DNA from: Butyriboletus loyo
Taxonomy: Eukaryota > Basidiomycota > Agaricomycetes > Boletales > Boletaceae
Length of the DNA stretch: 64,000 bases
Assembly: GCA_038093515.1 (NCBI GenBank)
Contig: JBBPSI010000012.1
Location: 62,001-126,000 of the forward strand
Direction: 5' to 3'
Shown here one piece after another: positions 11,129 through 22,418 of the stretch. How positions within the stretch are numbered: position 1 is the first letter of the stretch; every line of letters begins with the position of its first letter. Below the pieces are notes generated by a model that was not told the DNA's origin, did not search any database, and saw only the letters and a program-made list of their open reading frames with translations. The position numbers and the translations under genes are program-made.

Positions 11129-11677
11129 TAATGGAAAAATTGGCGCAATACGAAAAAAACAAACAGAAAAGGCCAGAAAAACGTGAAAACGTTGACTCGT
11201 TTCGCTGGGTTGTGAATGACTCCGTGAAGACAAAGCGTGTCGGGGTTGTCAGAACAGTTGGCGGAGAGAGGGGCTGAAACGTTGATGTCCAGTCCGCCAC
11301 TCGCATGTAATACAACGGTACCTGTACCCAAAAGGGGATACACAATGTTTTTCTTGGAAACGTCTTGGCGCAGTTACTTGAAATGTCATGGGAAAAAGAT
11401 CGGACCACTGTTTTTAGCTCCCTTTCGGCTGTCCGAGTCCAAATCCGCTCTCAAAAAACTATGATTCTTTTGCTGTAAAATTGGTGGTAGTATGTCCGAA
11501 AAATTATGTGTGGTCGTATTTGGAATAGTGGCTGAGTACTACTCAGGTGCACCGCCACATTGAAGTGCCGCATCCGATTCTGATCAGACAAGTCATCCAA
11601 CGGTCAACGTTTCAACGCTAGTAGAGTCGACGATCTCACCACTCGTTGGTTTTTAAAGAAACAATTACCGAAGCAGA

Positions 11678-12332
11678 ATGCCGAAGGTGTGTGTCCATCC
11701 TATCTTTTCAATACCTAGCTCTGACTCCCATCCTGTGCACAGAACAAGGGCAAGGTTCGTTCTTCTGCTGTCCTGTCCTTGTTCGCCCTCTCGCTCACCT
11801 CGTTTCACAGGGTGGAAAGAACCGCAGACGTGGAAAAAATGAGAACGACGACGACAAGCGCGAACTTGTCTTTCGTGAAGACGGTCAAGAGTATGCCCAA
11901 GTCATCAAGATGCTCGGTAATGGGCGCCTCGAAGCCCAGTGCTTTGATGGTCAGAAGCGATTAGCCCATATCAGAGGGAAAATGCGAAAGAAGGCAAGCA
12001 CGTGCTTTTCTGCTGCTCTTTTTGTGATCATTTCAACGATAAGCTCTCCAGGTCTGGATCAACCAGGGAGACATCGTATTACTTTCGCTTCGTGAATTTC
12101 AAGACGACAAAGCCGATGTCATCGTCAAATACACTGCTGACGAAGCCAGAAACTGCGAGTTACCTTGTCATCATCGCCAAGATCTGTCGCTCACTCGATC
12201 TCTACAGTGAAAGCTTACGGCGAGCTTCCAGAAAGCGCGAAGATCAACGAGACAGACACATTCCCCGAAGAGGACGGCGAATGTACATTCGAGTTCGGCG
12301 ACGAAGGAGAAATCGATATCGATGATATTTAA
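11678..12332 (+). CDS. TIF11: Translation initiation factor eIF1A
   Basis: Five exons are placed: 11678-11686, 11743-11754, 11811-11993, 12052-12154 and 12208-12332, giving 143 residues against 144 in human eIF1A. The protein starts [20 protein letters not shown], the basic N-terminal tail that contacts the decoding centre. The OB fold follows with [40 protein letters not shown], and [20 protein letters not shown]. The acidic C-terminal tail ends [11 protein letters not shown], the segment that binds eIF5B. It acts with eIF1 in 40S scanning and start-codon choice. Two of the four introns begin with GC rather than GT: GCAAGC after 11993 and GCGAGT after 12154. Both are required to keep the conserved protein in frame. 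Confidence 0.95.
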
Positions 12333-12562
12333 GCCTATCCATTGTACCCCAAGTTTTCATTGGTTCTGTAAGAAACACTTTCTCCAGATTCCTTTCGGAT
12401 CTTCTCATCTCCCTCTTAGGTATCAATTTCTCGCTCGAGCATAATGTTCCATGCATCCATAGATGTGTCATTACTTGCAGCGTGTATTGGAGGATGGTCT
12501 TATTTTCATATACGTGCAGTCGTCCTCTTGTCTCTCACACTAGAATGAGCCATTCCAGTATA

Positions 12563-13440
12563 TCATCTCATTAGCAGCAACGTTTCCATGTCAGGTACAC
12601 ATCCTTTTTCTCTTGTAAGATACTCGACAATGTCCTCCGCTTTCCATTTGACGGCTACTCTCAACATCTCTGGAGTAACCTTGACTCTGTCCTCCAGCTT
12701 CTGTCGTTGTTTTCCGTTGGCCCTGCTTGTGGAGGATGATGTTCCAGTGTGCATCCTTTCCACAAGCATTCTGACTAGACCTAGATCATTGCGATGGATG
12801 GCGATGATGATGGCAAGATTGCGCTTCCAGGCCGGAGAGGCACCGTGATCCAACAAGAACCGTGCGAGGGGGGCAAACCCGACTTGCACAGCCTTGGTCA
12901 ATGCATACCCTTGATGCGCATTCGCATCCGGAGGGCACACATGTGGACAAGTGTACAGGTACCGGAGGAAAGGCAGTGGTACATCTCGGTCAGACCAGTC
13001 CGTCGGCGACTTGCGGACGCTAGCGTCGCTGAGCGGGCGAAACAGTCGCCTCGGCAGCCGTGGCGCTGATACCAGTGCTTGTGTTTCTCCGGGAACCCTC
13101 CTTCGAAAATATGCCTCGAGGACGTCTTTGGTGCATATCGGATAGCGTAATATTTTTGTGAGGACGACGTCCTTGTGGGTGTGAGATGCGTCGGTGCACG
13201 CGACGAGGTATTGTGCGCGGTAAGATGGAGGCGAGGATGTGAAAATGCTGTGAAGAGTCTTGCATGTCTGCGGGAGCGTGTGGGATGTGGCAAAGAGTTG
13301 GATTTCGTATAGTAGCTAATGTCCCCGGAGTCAGGAACTGTTTTCATTCTGGAGGAACGATAAATCAATCTCCATACCTCGACCGGTAAAGTTATGAGGG
13401 TGTGCATTCCAGCCTTTTCCAGGTCAAGGATCCCCAGCAT
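12563..13440 (-). CDS. Ankyrin-repeat-like hypothetical protein
   Basis: Two exons: 13378-13440 and 12563-13315, about 271 residues. The first exon reads MLGILDLEKAGMHTLITLPVE and the junction gives LLYEIQLFATSHTLPQTC, an N-terminal helix pair like the F-box-like or ankyrin-capping segments common in basidiomycete proteins. The C-terminal half has ankyrin-style units: GYALTKAVQVGFAPLARFLL then DHGASP, followed by LAIIIAIHRNDLGLVRMLVE, and VAVKWKAEDIVEYLTREKGC. The usual 'A...G....V..LL..GA' spacing is recognisable in at least two of them. It is probably a cytosolic protein-protein interaction factor with no catalytic motif. It is convergent with eIF1A, with about 230 bases between the stops. 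Confidence 0.75.
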
Positions 13441-13635
13441 TGAATGGTACGAGTCCGCGCAGATCCAATAGTGCAGAGTCGATATGAACGTTCAAGTCTT
13501 TAGCCTACCGTAGGACTGATGGCGAATATTTTATCGGGTCTGTCACACATTGTAGATTTTCCATATATGTATTGTCCCTGACTCGAAACATATGGCGGAA
13601 CATCTCTGTATATAGTGAACTGCAGGGGTAAACCC

Positions 13636-13690
13636 GTACCCCCACGCCCCAGCCCAGGGAATGGGTCTTTCCCATGGGTGTAGGGGGTAC
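13636..13690. repeat. Inverted repeat GTACCCCC...GGGGGTAC with inner CCCATGGG-type palindrome
   Basis: Outer arms lie at 13636-13643 and 13683-13690. The inside carries GGGAATGGGTCTTTCCCAT. The motif style (GGGTAAACCC, CCCATGGG) resembles the palindromes near 6172-6247. Confidence 0.4.
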
Positions 13691-13820
13691 AGATCCGCCA
13701 CAGATTTCCCTAAGTTTATCCAAGGGTCTGTCATATAGCTATACTAAGCGTGCATATTTGTTGAGGGCGTAGGGGCAGGCGATCGCTGAATGGCTACCCG
13801 CGAGCGAGCACGTGTGCAAA

Positions 13821-13912
13821 GGAGAGGGCGATGGTGAGGGCGACAGCAGGGTGAGGGCGGGGTCAAGGGAGGGCGACGAGGGAAGGGCGAGAGGGCGAGA
13901 GGGCAAAAGGGC
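13821..13912. repeat. Degenerate GAGGGCGA minisatellite
   Basis: A purine-rich block is made of imperfect copies of GAGGGCGA with insertions of 1-6 bases (for example GGTGAGGGCGACAGCAGG and GGGCGAGAGGGCGAGAGGGC). It lies between the ankyrin-like gene and the sugar-transporter relic. The rest of 13441-14198 has no gene. Confidence 0.7.
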
Positions 13913-14198
13913 CATTGTGGCTGGGTGGGGATGAGGGTGGGGACACATTGAACACATTGGCCAGTGGCGAGTAAGATCTACTATAAGTCTCTGAGCTGAA
14001 ACTCGGGTGAAAATAAATTGCGATCAGACGAAAAAAGAGAGAGTGCGGTTGTGAATTGCACGAAGTACAGTTCGGCGGGTGATAATAAACTGCAATCGGA
14101 CAAAATATAACATTTGCGCTGGGAATATATGTGCAGATGTTCCGCCATAGAAAACCCGACCTGCTCGCAACGAAATAATTAACGTCGTCAAATGCTAT

Positions 14199-15115
14199 TC
14201 ATGCTTTCGTGAGCTGGTCTTCCTTCAGATAAAGACGCTCTTCAAGCTCTTGCCTGGCGTCGACTTCGTCCCCAAAGACGACCGCTATCTCCTCAAGGGA
14301 TTTACCTATGCGACAGGTCAACACAATACATGTCCAAGAAACCTCGCCTTTTGTTTCTGGAAGGGGTGACGTGATGACGATAAAATCTACTGCGCTCAGG
14401 CAAACAAAGAGCAGGTAAAATTTCCAACCAAACGTTGGCCATCCCAATCAGCGACGTTTCGGAAATCATTACCATGTTCGGCGCTCCTGCCCGCATAGCA
14501 CAATCACAGAGGGCCCAGACAAACCCCAAAGTGCAATGAAGTCATTGAGCAATGCGATCAGCGCAATTGCGGAGAAAAATCTTGCTTGTATAGTCCGCTT
14601 GCGGCCCCATTTGTCATTGGTCCTATTTTGTTGAGTATTCCGTTTGTCGGGGGACGTCAACATAGCAAGCCGCGTCCATGGTTCCAAAGAAGCAACCACC
14701 TGAAAGAATTCTCATCAACATCGGGATCAACTACGAATTAGTGGTCACTTGCCGTTGAATGTGGAAACCACTGCATCGATCATGACATGGCTCGGGTTGT
14801 GGAAGAAGGTCTTGAAATGGTGAACGGTTTTAACAGAAGATATAATGCTGCTGCATCATGCCATCAGACATTGCGCAGTCAGGAATTTACCTGTCGTAGC
14901 TGCAACAAAAGGAGTAGCGTATCCTCCAACCATCCAAGAAACTGGGCATGAAACCGTTCGACCTACCCGAATAGGGACGCACCTTCAGGCGACTGCAAAT
15001 GAGCTAGAGTAGAGAAGGAAGAAGAGATTGACATACCTATGGAACTGAAGTGTGCTACGAAGATGGTGTAAAATGACCCCATCCCCATGGACTCGAATGC
15101 TTGCAATGTTTACGG
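14199..15115 (-). pseudogene. Relic of an MFS sugar transporter
   Basis: Pieces of a hexose/lactose-permease-type transporter can be read in order on the minus strand but in different frames and with gaps. Near 15050-15100: AFESMGMGSFYTIFVAHFSS. Near 14770: MIDAVVSTFN joined to GGCFFGTMDAA, the helix 2 signature. Near 14600: NDKWGRKRTIQ, the MFS loop 2-3 motif. The sequence then jumps to the last helix, GWKFYLLFVCLSAVDFIVI, with SPLPETKG and GKSLEEIAVVFGDEVDARQ split by an intron. Most of helices 3-11 are missing and stops interrupt the frames. This is a truncated, frameshifted copy that could not make a working transporter. Confidence 0.7.
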
Positions 15116-15641
15116 GACTTAAGAGGGCACTTGAATGCACAATCCATCAACTTCAATTGACCTTTTGTCTGTACCTATACGCCTCGGTATACGGAGAAAC
15201 GGCGGGAAGCGAGTCGCGGGCATCAATGATAATGTGATTATGAGGCCCCACACATGTTGATGAGGACTGGGTTCAGAGTTATGGAACCCGTTCACGTAAC
15301 GCCTGGTATTCAAAGTTTCAACGGTGAATCGGGTTTCTTCTCATGCAGGTGACATCACTACGAGTCGCCTGTCGTCTCAATGATCGGAATACCGGGGGAC
15401 AAATATCTTGTTCAGTGTGATATATGCCAGGAACAAAGTCCTGGACATCGAACCTCAGAGAACAGAGCAAACGTCACAGGAACGCTTCGTAGTGGGAAGT
15501 CAACTCAGAACAACAGTCAAGAAAGCTATTAAAAGTTTAGAACGGCCACGACATATCCCACACCTTGAATCCTTCCTTCAGCCAACGTTTGTCACCTCTG
15601 AGGGTGGGAAGTAGAGGGGAATAAGCTGCCTGAGAGTGCTT
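15116..15641. other. Gap between transporter relic and macro-domain gene
   Basis: Short frames on both strands without motifs or clear repeats. The right part may be the 3' untranslated region of the macro-domain gene. Confidence 0.35.
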
Positions 15642-16843
15642 TTACTCAGCAACCCCCAGATTCAAAATAAAAGCTACATACTCATAAGTGGCCCTGTCCC
15701 TGTTGCTGAAAACCACAAAGATTACACGCTTGAGCTGGGTAGGGTGGATTTAAATAAGTTCGCCACGATCGATATCCCACGTGCTATGCTACTTACCTTC
15801 TCACCGTCCTCTTTATCCAATAATTCCCGGACTGTTTTCAGTGCGACTTCTGTGGCATCTCTAACTGGATAGCCGTACACCCCCGTAGAGATGGAAGGGA
15901 AGGCCTGTGTTTCATCTATTCACAACTTCCGAGCCCAAGATGGACGGAGCTTCCATACTTACAATAGTCTCACAATTATTGGCAATCGCTAACTGCAAAG
16001 ATACCTTGTAGCAAGACTCGAGCAACAGTTTGCAGTTTGCAGCTTGGCCAGAGGAGTAGATCGGTCCGACAGTATGGATGACATGCTTTCTGTCCGCCGA
16101 TTGATAGCGTAAGAGACGCCCGATGAGGAGACATCGACGTACGCAGGAAGGTTATACCCGCCAGTTATCTTTGCATCTCCAATTTTGCAGCCATTCAACG
16201 TCCGACCTGAATCTCGTCTATGAGAAGGTGCTGAAGATGTGAAACTTGCCATCCAACCTACATTCTTCTAAGAGCCTTGGACCAGCGGCACGATGGATGA
16301 CACCATCAACTGCAGGATACGAGCGTCGCTAGACTGAATAGGAAGAAAACATGGCAGTTTCGTACCTCCCCCTCCACCTTCGAGATCAAGTTCATCAGCC
16401 AGGTTGTCAACGAGCGGGCCATTCGAGCGGAACTTAAGATCTGCTCGAGACCCACCTAGGAGAGTTGAGTTTGCTGCGTTGACGACTGCGTCTATCTCAA
16501 GTTTGGTGATGTCTCCGTTACTTCCGGTGCCAAAGGGGTGATTGACTCAGGTCTGGTGCGATCATCTGATTCGAGTGCCCACTCACTAAAGAGAAACTTG
16601 ACTCAAAGTACTGATCCGAGGTGGATAGTACCATAGGGATTGCGGTGGTTGGTTAGCACGCAGGCTGAGGGCACTTTGATAGAGTGCAGCTATCGTCGGG
16701 ATTTCGCTCAACGGTACCGGCATCACTTGGCGCAACGGTGCTGGTGGGATTGACGGCGATAAGGGGAAATCGAACTCTCTCCAGTTATTTACTGGTGTTT
16801 TAGAGTCCGGGATCCAACGCACACACGCTAGTCTCCGGGTCAT
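15642..16843 (-). CDS. Macro domain protein (ADP-ribose / O-acetyl-ADP-ribose hydrolase type)
   Basis: Macro domains bind or hydrolyse ADP-ribose derivatives. Read through its introns, the gene gives the family landmarks in order: GDITKLEIDAVVNAANSTLL (the first adenosine-binding Asp and the catalytic-loop Asn), GVDGVIHRAAGPRLLEEC, CKIGDAKITGGYNLPAKHVI followed by HTVGP, and after the next introns AFPSISTGVYGYP (the phosphate-binding loop). The last exon ends VIFVVFSNRDRATYEYVAFI and stops at 15642. The N-terminus contains VPLSEIPTIAALYQSALSLR. The start is either the ATG at 16843 or the one at 16723. One intron near 16560-16600 could not be resolved confidently; a GTGAGT donor is present. 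Length and motif order match MacroD-type enzymes. Probably intact. Confidence 0.8.
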
Positions 16844-17111
16844 CCAATATGCAGGTCCTTTGTGTGTCGGGTAGTAAGATGATTCCGCAACTCAATTAAA
16901 GGGTGTCATCGTAGTCACGACGACTAGGGTACATGTACAGTACGGCGAAGTCAAGTCAATGGTGCCTGCGTGCTTGTGTAGCAGGGCACACAGATGAATT
17001 CAAGTATACAAAGGATCGACTGAAACAGTTGGTGCATGCAAATGTTCTTCATACAGAGGGCGTGACTGGTACTCACCCGGTTCACACAGCTAGACAAACC
17101 TACGAACATAC

Positions 17112-18807
17112 TCAAGGGTACCCTGAATAGGTGGCGACAAGAGGTATGTTGTCTAGCCGAGTTGTTTCGGGGGCGGGTGATCCGGCAAGTGAGCGTTCAG
17201 CCAATGTACGTTCGGCAATCGTGGCAGTTGGCTGAATAGTGTTCGTCTGTGATTGCGTGGCAGTGAATTGATCTCGTTCGGGTGATTCAGAAATCCGAGC
17301 CACCGTAGTAACTGGTTGATTGTGAGGATAATATGATATGCGTTTCGAGGACATGAAATCGTAAACAGTAAACCTTCAAGATAATGAGTACGGAGTCATT
17401 ATGCGTAAAATATAAACACTCACTCTTCCTCCAATTGTCTAAACTCGGGCTTCATCTTGTCCAGATTGGGGTTCGCCTTGCGTTTCGAGTGAGTGAGTGG
17501 CTTTTCCACCATCAAGAATTCGTCAAGTTCATGAGTGACATCAAAGTTTGCCCTCTTCGCCTGTACCTGTGAAGTCAGCAAGTATACAACGTTCGGTACC
17601 AGAGCACTGACGTCGGGTACGAATGGGGGCTGAGCTGATTTGGAGCTCAAATGGTTCCAGTCTATTCCGGACAACCATGGATGATCTTTGATGTCCTGGA
17701 AGCCCGCGCCTCCGGGTTTACAACCAAGGCGTTGACTGACATTGCGTTCGAGGAGCTGCAGACCACGTCTTGTGACTATTCACAACACAGAAAGCGCCTA
17801 TCACTTACCCCCTGAATAAAGTTGACACCTTGCGAACTACATCTCCGGCTTACATCATCGGGGAACTTCAAGGTGTCGTTCGTTATGGATTTTCTCATCT
17901 TTTCGGCAGTGCGTCCATCGAACGGCCGGTAGTTGAATAGAAGTTCGTACGCAGTAATTCCGAGACTCCACCAATCTATACACCAGGTATATCCCTTCCG
18001 CCCTATAATCTCTGGAGCCATGTAGGCCATGCTTCCGGCGACGCTGGTGTGTAACCGCCGCTCTGAATAATGGATTGCAACGTTGAAGTCTGTGATGTGC
18101 GCATGTCCTTGGGCGTCGAGGAGAATGTTATCGGGTTTTACATCGCTGAAGGAGATGTTCCGTTGCCAAGGACAGGCGCACAAATAAGAGCGGAGCATAC
18201 CGGTGGATGATCCTGCGTTTGTGGAGGTACACTAAAGCAGATGCGAGTTCTGCCATCCAAAAACGCACCACGGGCTCGGGAAGATTTCCACTGCGCTCGA
18301 GGTGGACTTGGTGAGGAAGTTTAAGTACGGCACATAAGGAAACATAATGACATGACACACATCGAAGGTCACCTCCAAGCATAAGGTCCAGGACAAAAAA
18401 ACAAATTTCATCGTCCTGAAAGGCGTATCGTAGATTTACGACGAACGGATGATCGACCTGCGATAAAATGATTCACGGACAGAGACGGTGAAGCAGTATG
18501 GGTGACGAACCTCTTCCAGAAGACGACGCTCTTGGATTATATTTGCAACTGCCTTTTGTTTAACGCATTTTGATTTGTCGATATACTTGAGTGCATATAC
18601 TTGTTTTGTCTTTTTGTGTTCAACTGCCCTGACCTAGTTTCAAGGGGACGAATAACGATATTGTCGTGAGTGTCGTTCGGGAGCGAATCGGATGTAGCAA
18701 CCGCGTACTTTTCCAAAAGCGCCTTTACCGACTGCTCGATGGAGCTCGAAATGAAAGAGATTGACTTCAGAATCAAAATCGACCGGCTCAGAAAAACAGC
18801 ATCCCAT
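17112..18807 (-). CDS. Ser/Thr protein kinase of the STK32 (YANK) family
   Basis: An AGC-group kinase with many short introns. The start at 18807 gives MGCCFSEPVDFDSEVNLFHF; Gly2 with Cys3-Cys4 predicts N-myristoylation plus palmitoylation and membrane attachment. The glycine loop is GKGAFGKV. Further motifs are DDEIC near 18410, DLMLGGDLR, the catalytic loop HRDVKPDN (split by an intron in HR|DVKPDN), ITDFNVAIHY in place of DFG, VAGSMAYMAPEIIGRKGYTW and IDWWSLGITAYELLFNYRPF. The DFN sequence is characteristic of STK32. The tail has FQDIKDHPWLSGIDW and FVPDVSAL, then a low-complexity extension of about 80 residues ending LVATYSGYP. Substrates are unknown. It is divergent from YVC1 over about 390 bp. 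Confidence 0.9.
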
Positions 18808-19199
18808 GGCTCGTGCGAGAGAAAGGAAAGATGAAGGAAGGACAGAACACGAACCAAAGTTTAAGTATCGGCTTCTGGAGAACAAGAATGTATGAATTCG
18901 GCACAGACCGAAGTAACGCCCCTGTGCAACTTGGCCTTGTACTAAAATTGGCAATCAGCAGCATCGTGTTGAAGCGCTGGCACGAGATAGCGTCGACTCA
19001 GCTCAGTTGTCGGCCAATCTTGTAGGAATCGAGTACAATAGAGACTAAACGTAGTCACTCGTCCTATACCCCATTTCTCTAGGTTAGTGAGTCTGTAGAG
19101 CTGTGTGGGACTTGTCACACATTGTTTGTACGTAACAGAGTCCGAATAGCACCCACGAGGCGAGTTGAATTCAGCGTCAACCCAAGACCAGCCTTCTCG
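18808..19199. promoter_or_regulatory. Divergent promoter interval between STK32-type kinase and YVC1
   Basis: About 390 bases separate the two start codons. No TATA box or well-defined operator stands out. Confidence 0.4.
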
Positions 19200-22100
19200 A
19201 TGGACTTTGAGGAACAACCGAGCCACGACCAACCACCAGCACCAACGCAGGATTTCCTGGCCGCCGTCAAGGTGTTTCCGTTGATACCATATCTGAAAGC
19301 CGACGTTATTGTCAGTCACGTCCTCTCCGTTCTCCTCTTGTTCTAATTTGGTCTGCAGAACTCGATAGGTTTGTGCAGTCACCGGAGATACAATCCGTGT
19401 CCGCTGACCTCCTCACTGCAGACACCCCGTTCAGTTGGGAGTGAGTTTTTGCTCCTGTTGACCACACATTCTTGACAACACCGGCAATGCTACAGACAAC
19501 TCACCGCTGCCGATGTTAATTTCGCTATAGTACGACCATTGGTACTAAAGTATGCACGACTCCAGAACATGGCCATTGTGTATGTCTGCATGGTTGCTCG
19601 GTCCTACTTCTTGTCTCGGGCTGCAACAGAGTTGGCCCATTCAAGTGTCCTGGCTTCTCGAGCTGCACTTTGTGAGATCCTGGCGTTGAAATTCCTCAGC
19701 CACTTTGCGTCCAGCAAACTCCAGTTAGTCGCGGTTCTAACCACGCCTTGGAATCCGTTGGTCGGCGCACCGCTTGACGTAGTAGAAGAAGTCAGGGAGG
19801 TGCTAGGCACAACAGAAGCCCTGGAGAGTCTGCAGAGCGCCATCGAGGTCGGCATTTGATCATTTCTTCACTGCTATCCCGCGTAAGATCTATCGATGTA
19901 GATGGCAATAGCAACAAAAGCCAAGGCCTTTATCGCGTCCCCCATCGTACAAAGTGTTATCGACGATATGCACACCGGTCGTATTGTCTTTACCATCGTC
20001 GCAAATAGGTCTCTTATCGCCGACAACTACAAACAGCGTGCTATCGAGATATATGATGTTCGGAAAGCCCCATTTTTTGACCATTATAGGTTGGACTCCG
20101 GTTTTAGACCCTCTTTTTCGTGTTCACCCTCCATCTAGGTTGAGAGTTCCCCGTTATTCGAACATCTTACACTTTGTAAGCATCGCGATGCTTACGCTGA
20201 CTTTCGTGCTTTGCTTGCGTAGTACGTCGGCCTTTCCGGACAGGGGCATGAGCTAATGTCCAGCAGCGCAACATACCGGAAGTGTATCCGCATGGGAGTC
20301 GGTCTTCATTGTATTTGCTACCGCATTTACGTTGCAAGAATACACGGCTTCGCGGGAATATGGCTGGCGCAGTAAGTATTTACCCCGATTGAAGCTGGCT
20401 ATTCCTCACCTCTGTGGTATCGACAGTTTACGCATCTAACGTGACCCTCGCATATTCATCACGAACATGAATTCATGGCTAACCTGGATGACAGGTATGG
20501 AATGTATTTGATACGTCATTTAGTCTCGCTTTCTTGGTGTATGTTGTGCTTCGCATAAAAGGACTCATATGTGATGAAGGTCTCATGTTTCACCTTGTTA
20601 CGCCCTTGGCATCTCACTATTTTGAATAAGCTGGCACCTCAAAACTAGCGTTCGATCTGTTGGCTTGCGGTGCATGTATTCTTGTCCCGCGGTGCGTTCC
20701 TGTTATCTAATCAGTCAGAACTCATACTAACATCATACGGCTCTTAGCCTGGCTTTTTATGCTATTGCAGATAACGTCATTGTCATGTGAGCGCAGGCAA
20801 TATAGAGCAGAAATCGTGTTGATCTGTTTCAGCGCTTTGCGAGCGATGATATCTGACTTCGTGTTCTTTATGTGTATTGCCGTGACGTGCTTTTCTGGCA
20901 TGCTTTTTACCTTGTGCACGCTTGGTAAGTCATCCTATTCGAAGTTATATATGCACGCACTGAAGGGAGCAAGCATCGGACCAATGGACTGTCAAAAATA
21001 TAGTCTGGTTGATGGCAGAGGTCTGGTTCGGGAATGCCAGTCTGAGTTTCGCGGAGGCCTCGAGCTTTCATCCCGTCCTCGGTCCCATTCTCATGACCTG
21101 TTTTGCGGTGTTAGCGAATACACTCTTGTTGACAAGTGCGTGGTTCTCGACGTTAGTATCGTCATAACTGATCCTCTGCCCTTTAGTCCTTATCTCTATT
21201 CTCTCTAATACAGCGGCACGAATTGATGAGGTAAGTTGCCCTCTACTCTTCCGTATCATCCTGTTCAGTCGTTTTTTTTTGATAGAATTCCAACCAAGAG
21301 GTGTGAGGAATACATTATCCGGTGAATATGGCTTACTTTACTTTTGGATAGTATTTATTCCAGCATGCCATAAGTACCATTGAAGGGTGCGCGAAGATCT
21401 TGACTCTTTCGAAGAAACATATTAACTTATCTCTCAGAATGAAATCGGATGCTCTATTTAGCTACCAGCCTCCGTTCAATATTCTCGCGTTTTTGATATT
21501 GAAACCGGCAAGCTACATTCTATCACCACGTGCACTGCACTCTGCAAACGTCTTTCTGGTCAGACTCACTGTGCGTATGTTCTGATTCTGAAATTCCCCG
21601 CTAACACTATTTTCATCAGACGTTCCCGATCCTTATCGTCATTGCGCTTTATGAGCGACAATTAGCCTCAGGCTCTAGCCGGAGGATGAAAGAAGGCAAG
21701 AAAGACTCTAAACATGCCTTCTATCAAAGTCTCCCTCGCCATCTGAAGAGCATGCCCTTTGTTGAATATCTAGTGGGATCAAAGTCGACAGATTTGTATG
21801 ATGTTATCTTTGAGGTTGAGGAATCTCGGGATTTCAACTTGTTCCACGATTCTGAGAATGAGGACGGGGAAGTTACGTCGTTGGCAGCCGTCTCAATTCT
21901 CCCAGCAAGTCCTGCCATGTCGCGATCGCTATCCCGGGGACATAGCGTTTTTTTAGACAGCCAGCAGACTCCACGCTCCACTCGAAAGCGGAAAATCAGT
22001 ACTTTGGCACCTTTAGAGGAAGTCTCTAGCAATGCAAAAGTTTTATCTTTGGACACCACCACTCCACTTTCAAAGCTGTTTTCACACTCAAGGCCGGTTA

Positions 22101-22313
22101 CTGCTGTAGACCACGAAAGTGGGGATAACTCCCAACGAATTCAAACCCTGCTGGATCAATACCGGGATTTACCTATCTGCCGCCTCCAGGACGATATGAA
22201 GGAGATACAGGTATGTGGATGCTGCGATATTTACTGTCCAAGCTGATTATGCTTGGAAGGATCGACAACAGCGCATCGAGAATCTTCTATTGACTCTGAC
22301 ACGAGACATTTAA
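19200..22313 (+). CDS. YVC1: TRP-type vacuolar Ca2+ channel (YVC1/TRPY)
   Basis: This is a cation channel that releases Ca2+ from the vacuole on mechanical or osmotic stimulus in yeast. The start at 19200 opens MDFEEQPSHDQPPAPTQDFL, a cytosolic N-terminus. Next come the conserved soluble segments ENMAIVY-like AIVYVCMVARSYFLSRAATE and AKAFIASPIVQSVIDDMHTG, followed by SLIADNYKQRAIEIYDVRKA. After DHYR the membrane part starts: VPRYSNILHFVSIAMLTLTF, VWNVFDTSFSLAFLVYVVLR (S4-like) and ALRAMISDFVFFMCIAVTCF (S5). The pore region is VWLMAEVWFGNASLSFAEAS, then PVLGPILMTCFAVLANTLLL (S6). The long C-terminal tail is Ser-rich and ends ENLLLTLTRDI at the TAA at 22311-22313. About 15 exons; every junction I checked keeps the frame, so the gene appears intact. 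Confidence 0.9.
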
Positions 22314-22418
22314 GATGAGAGAGGGCGTTCACGATCCTACCGTGTCAACTCTCAACCTTTTGCTTCGTATATATAATCTGTCTAGACTACGTTACTGCAT
22401 GTTATTTACCGTCTGAAC

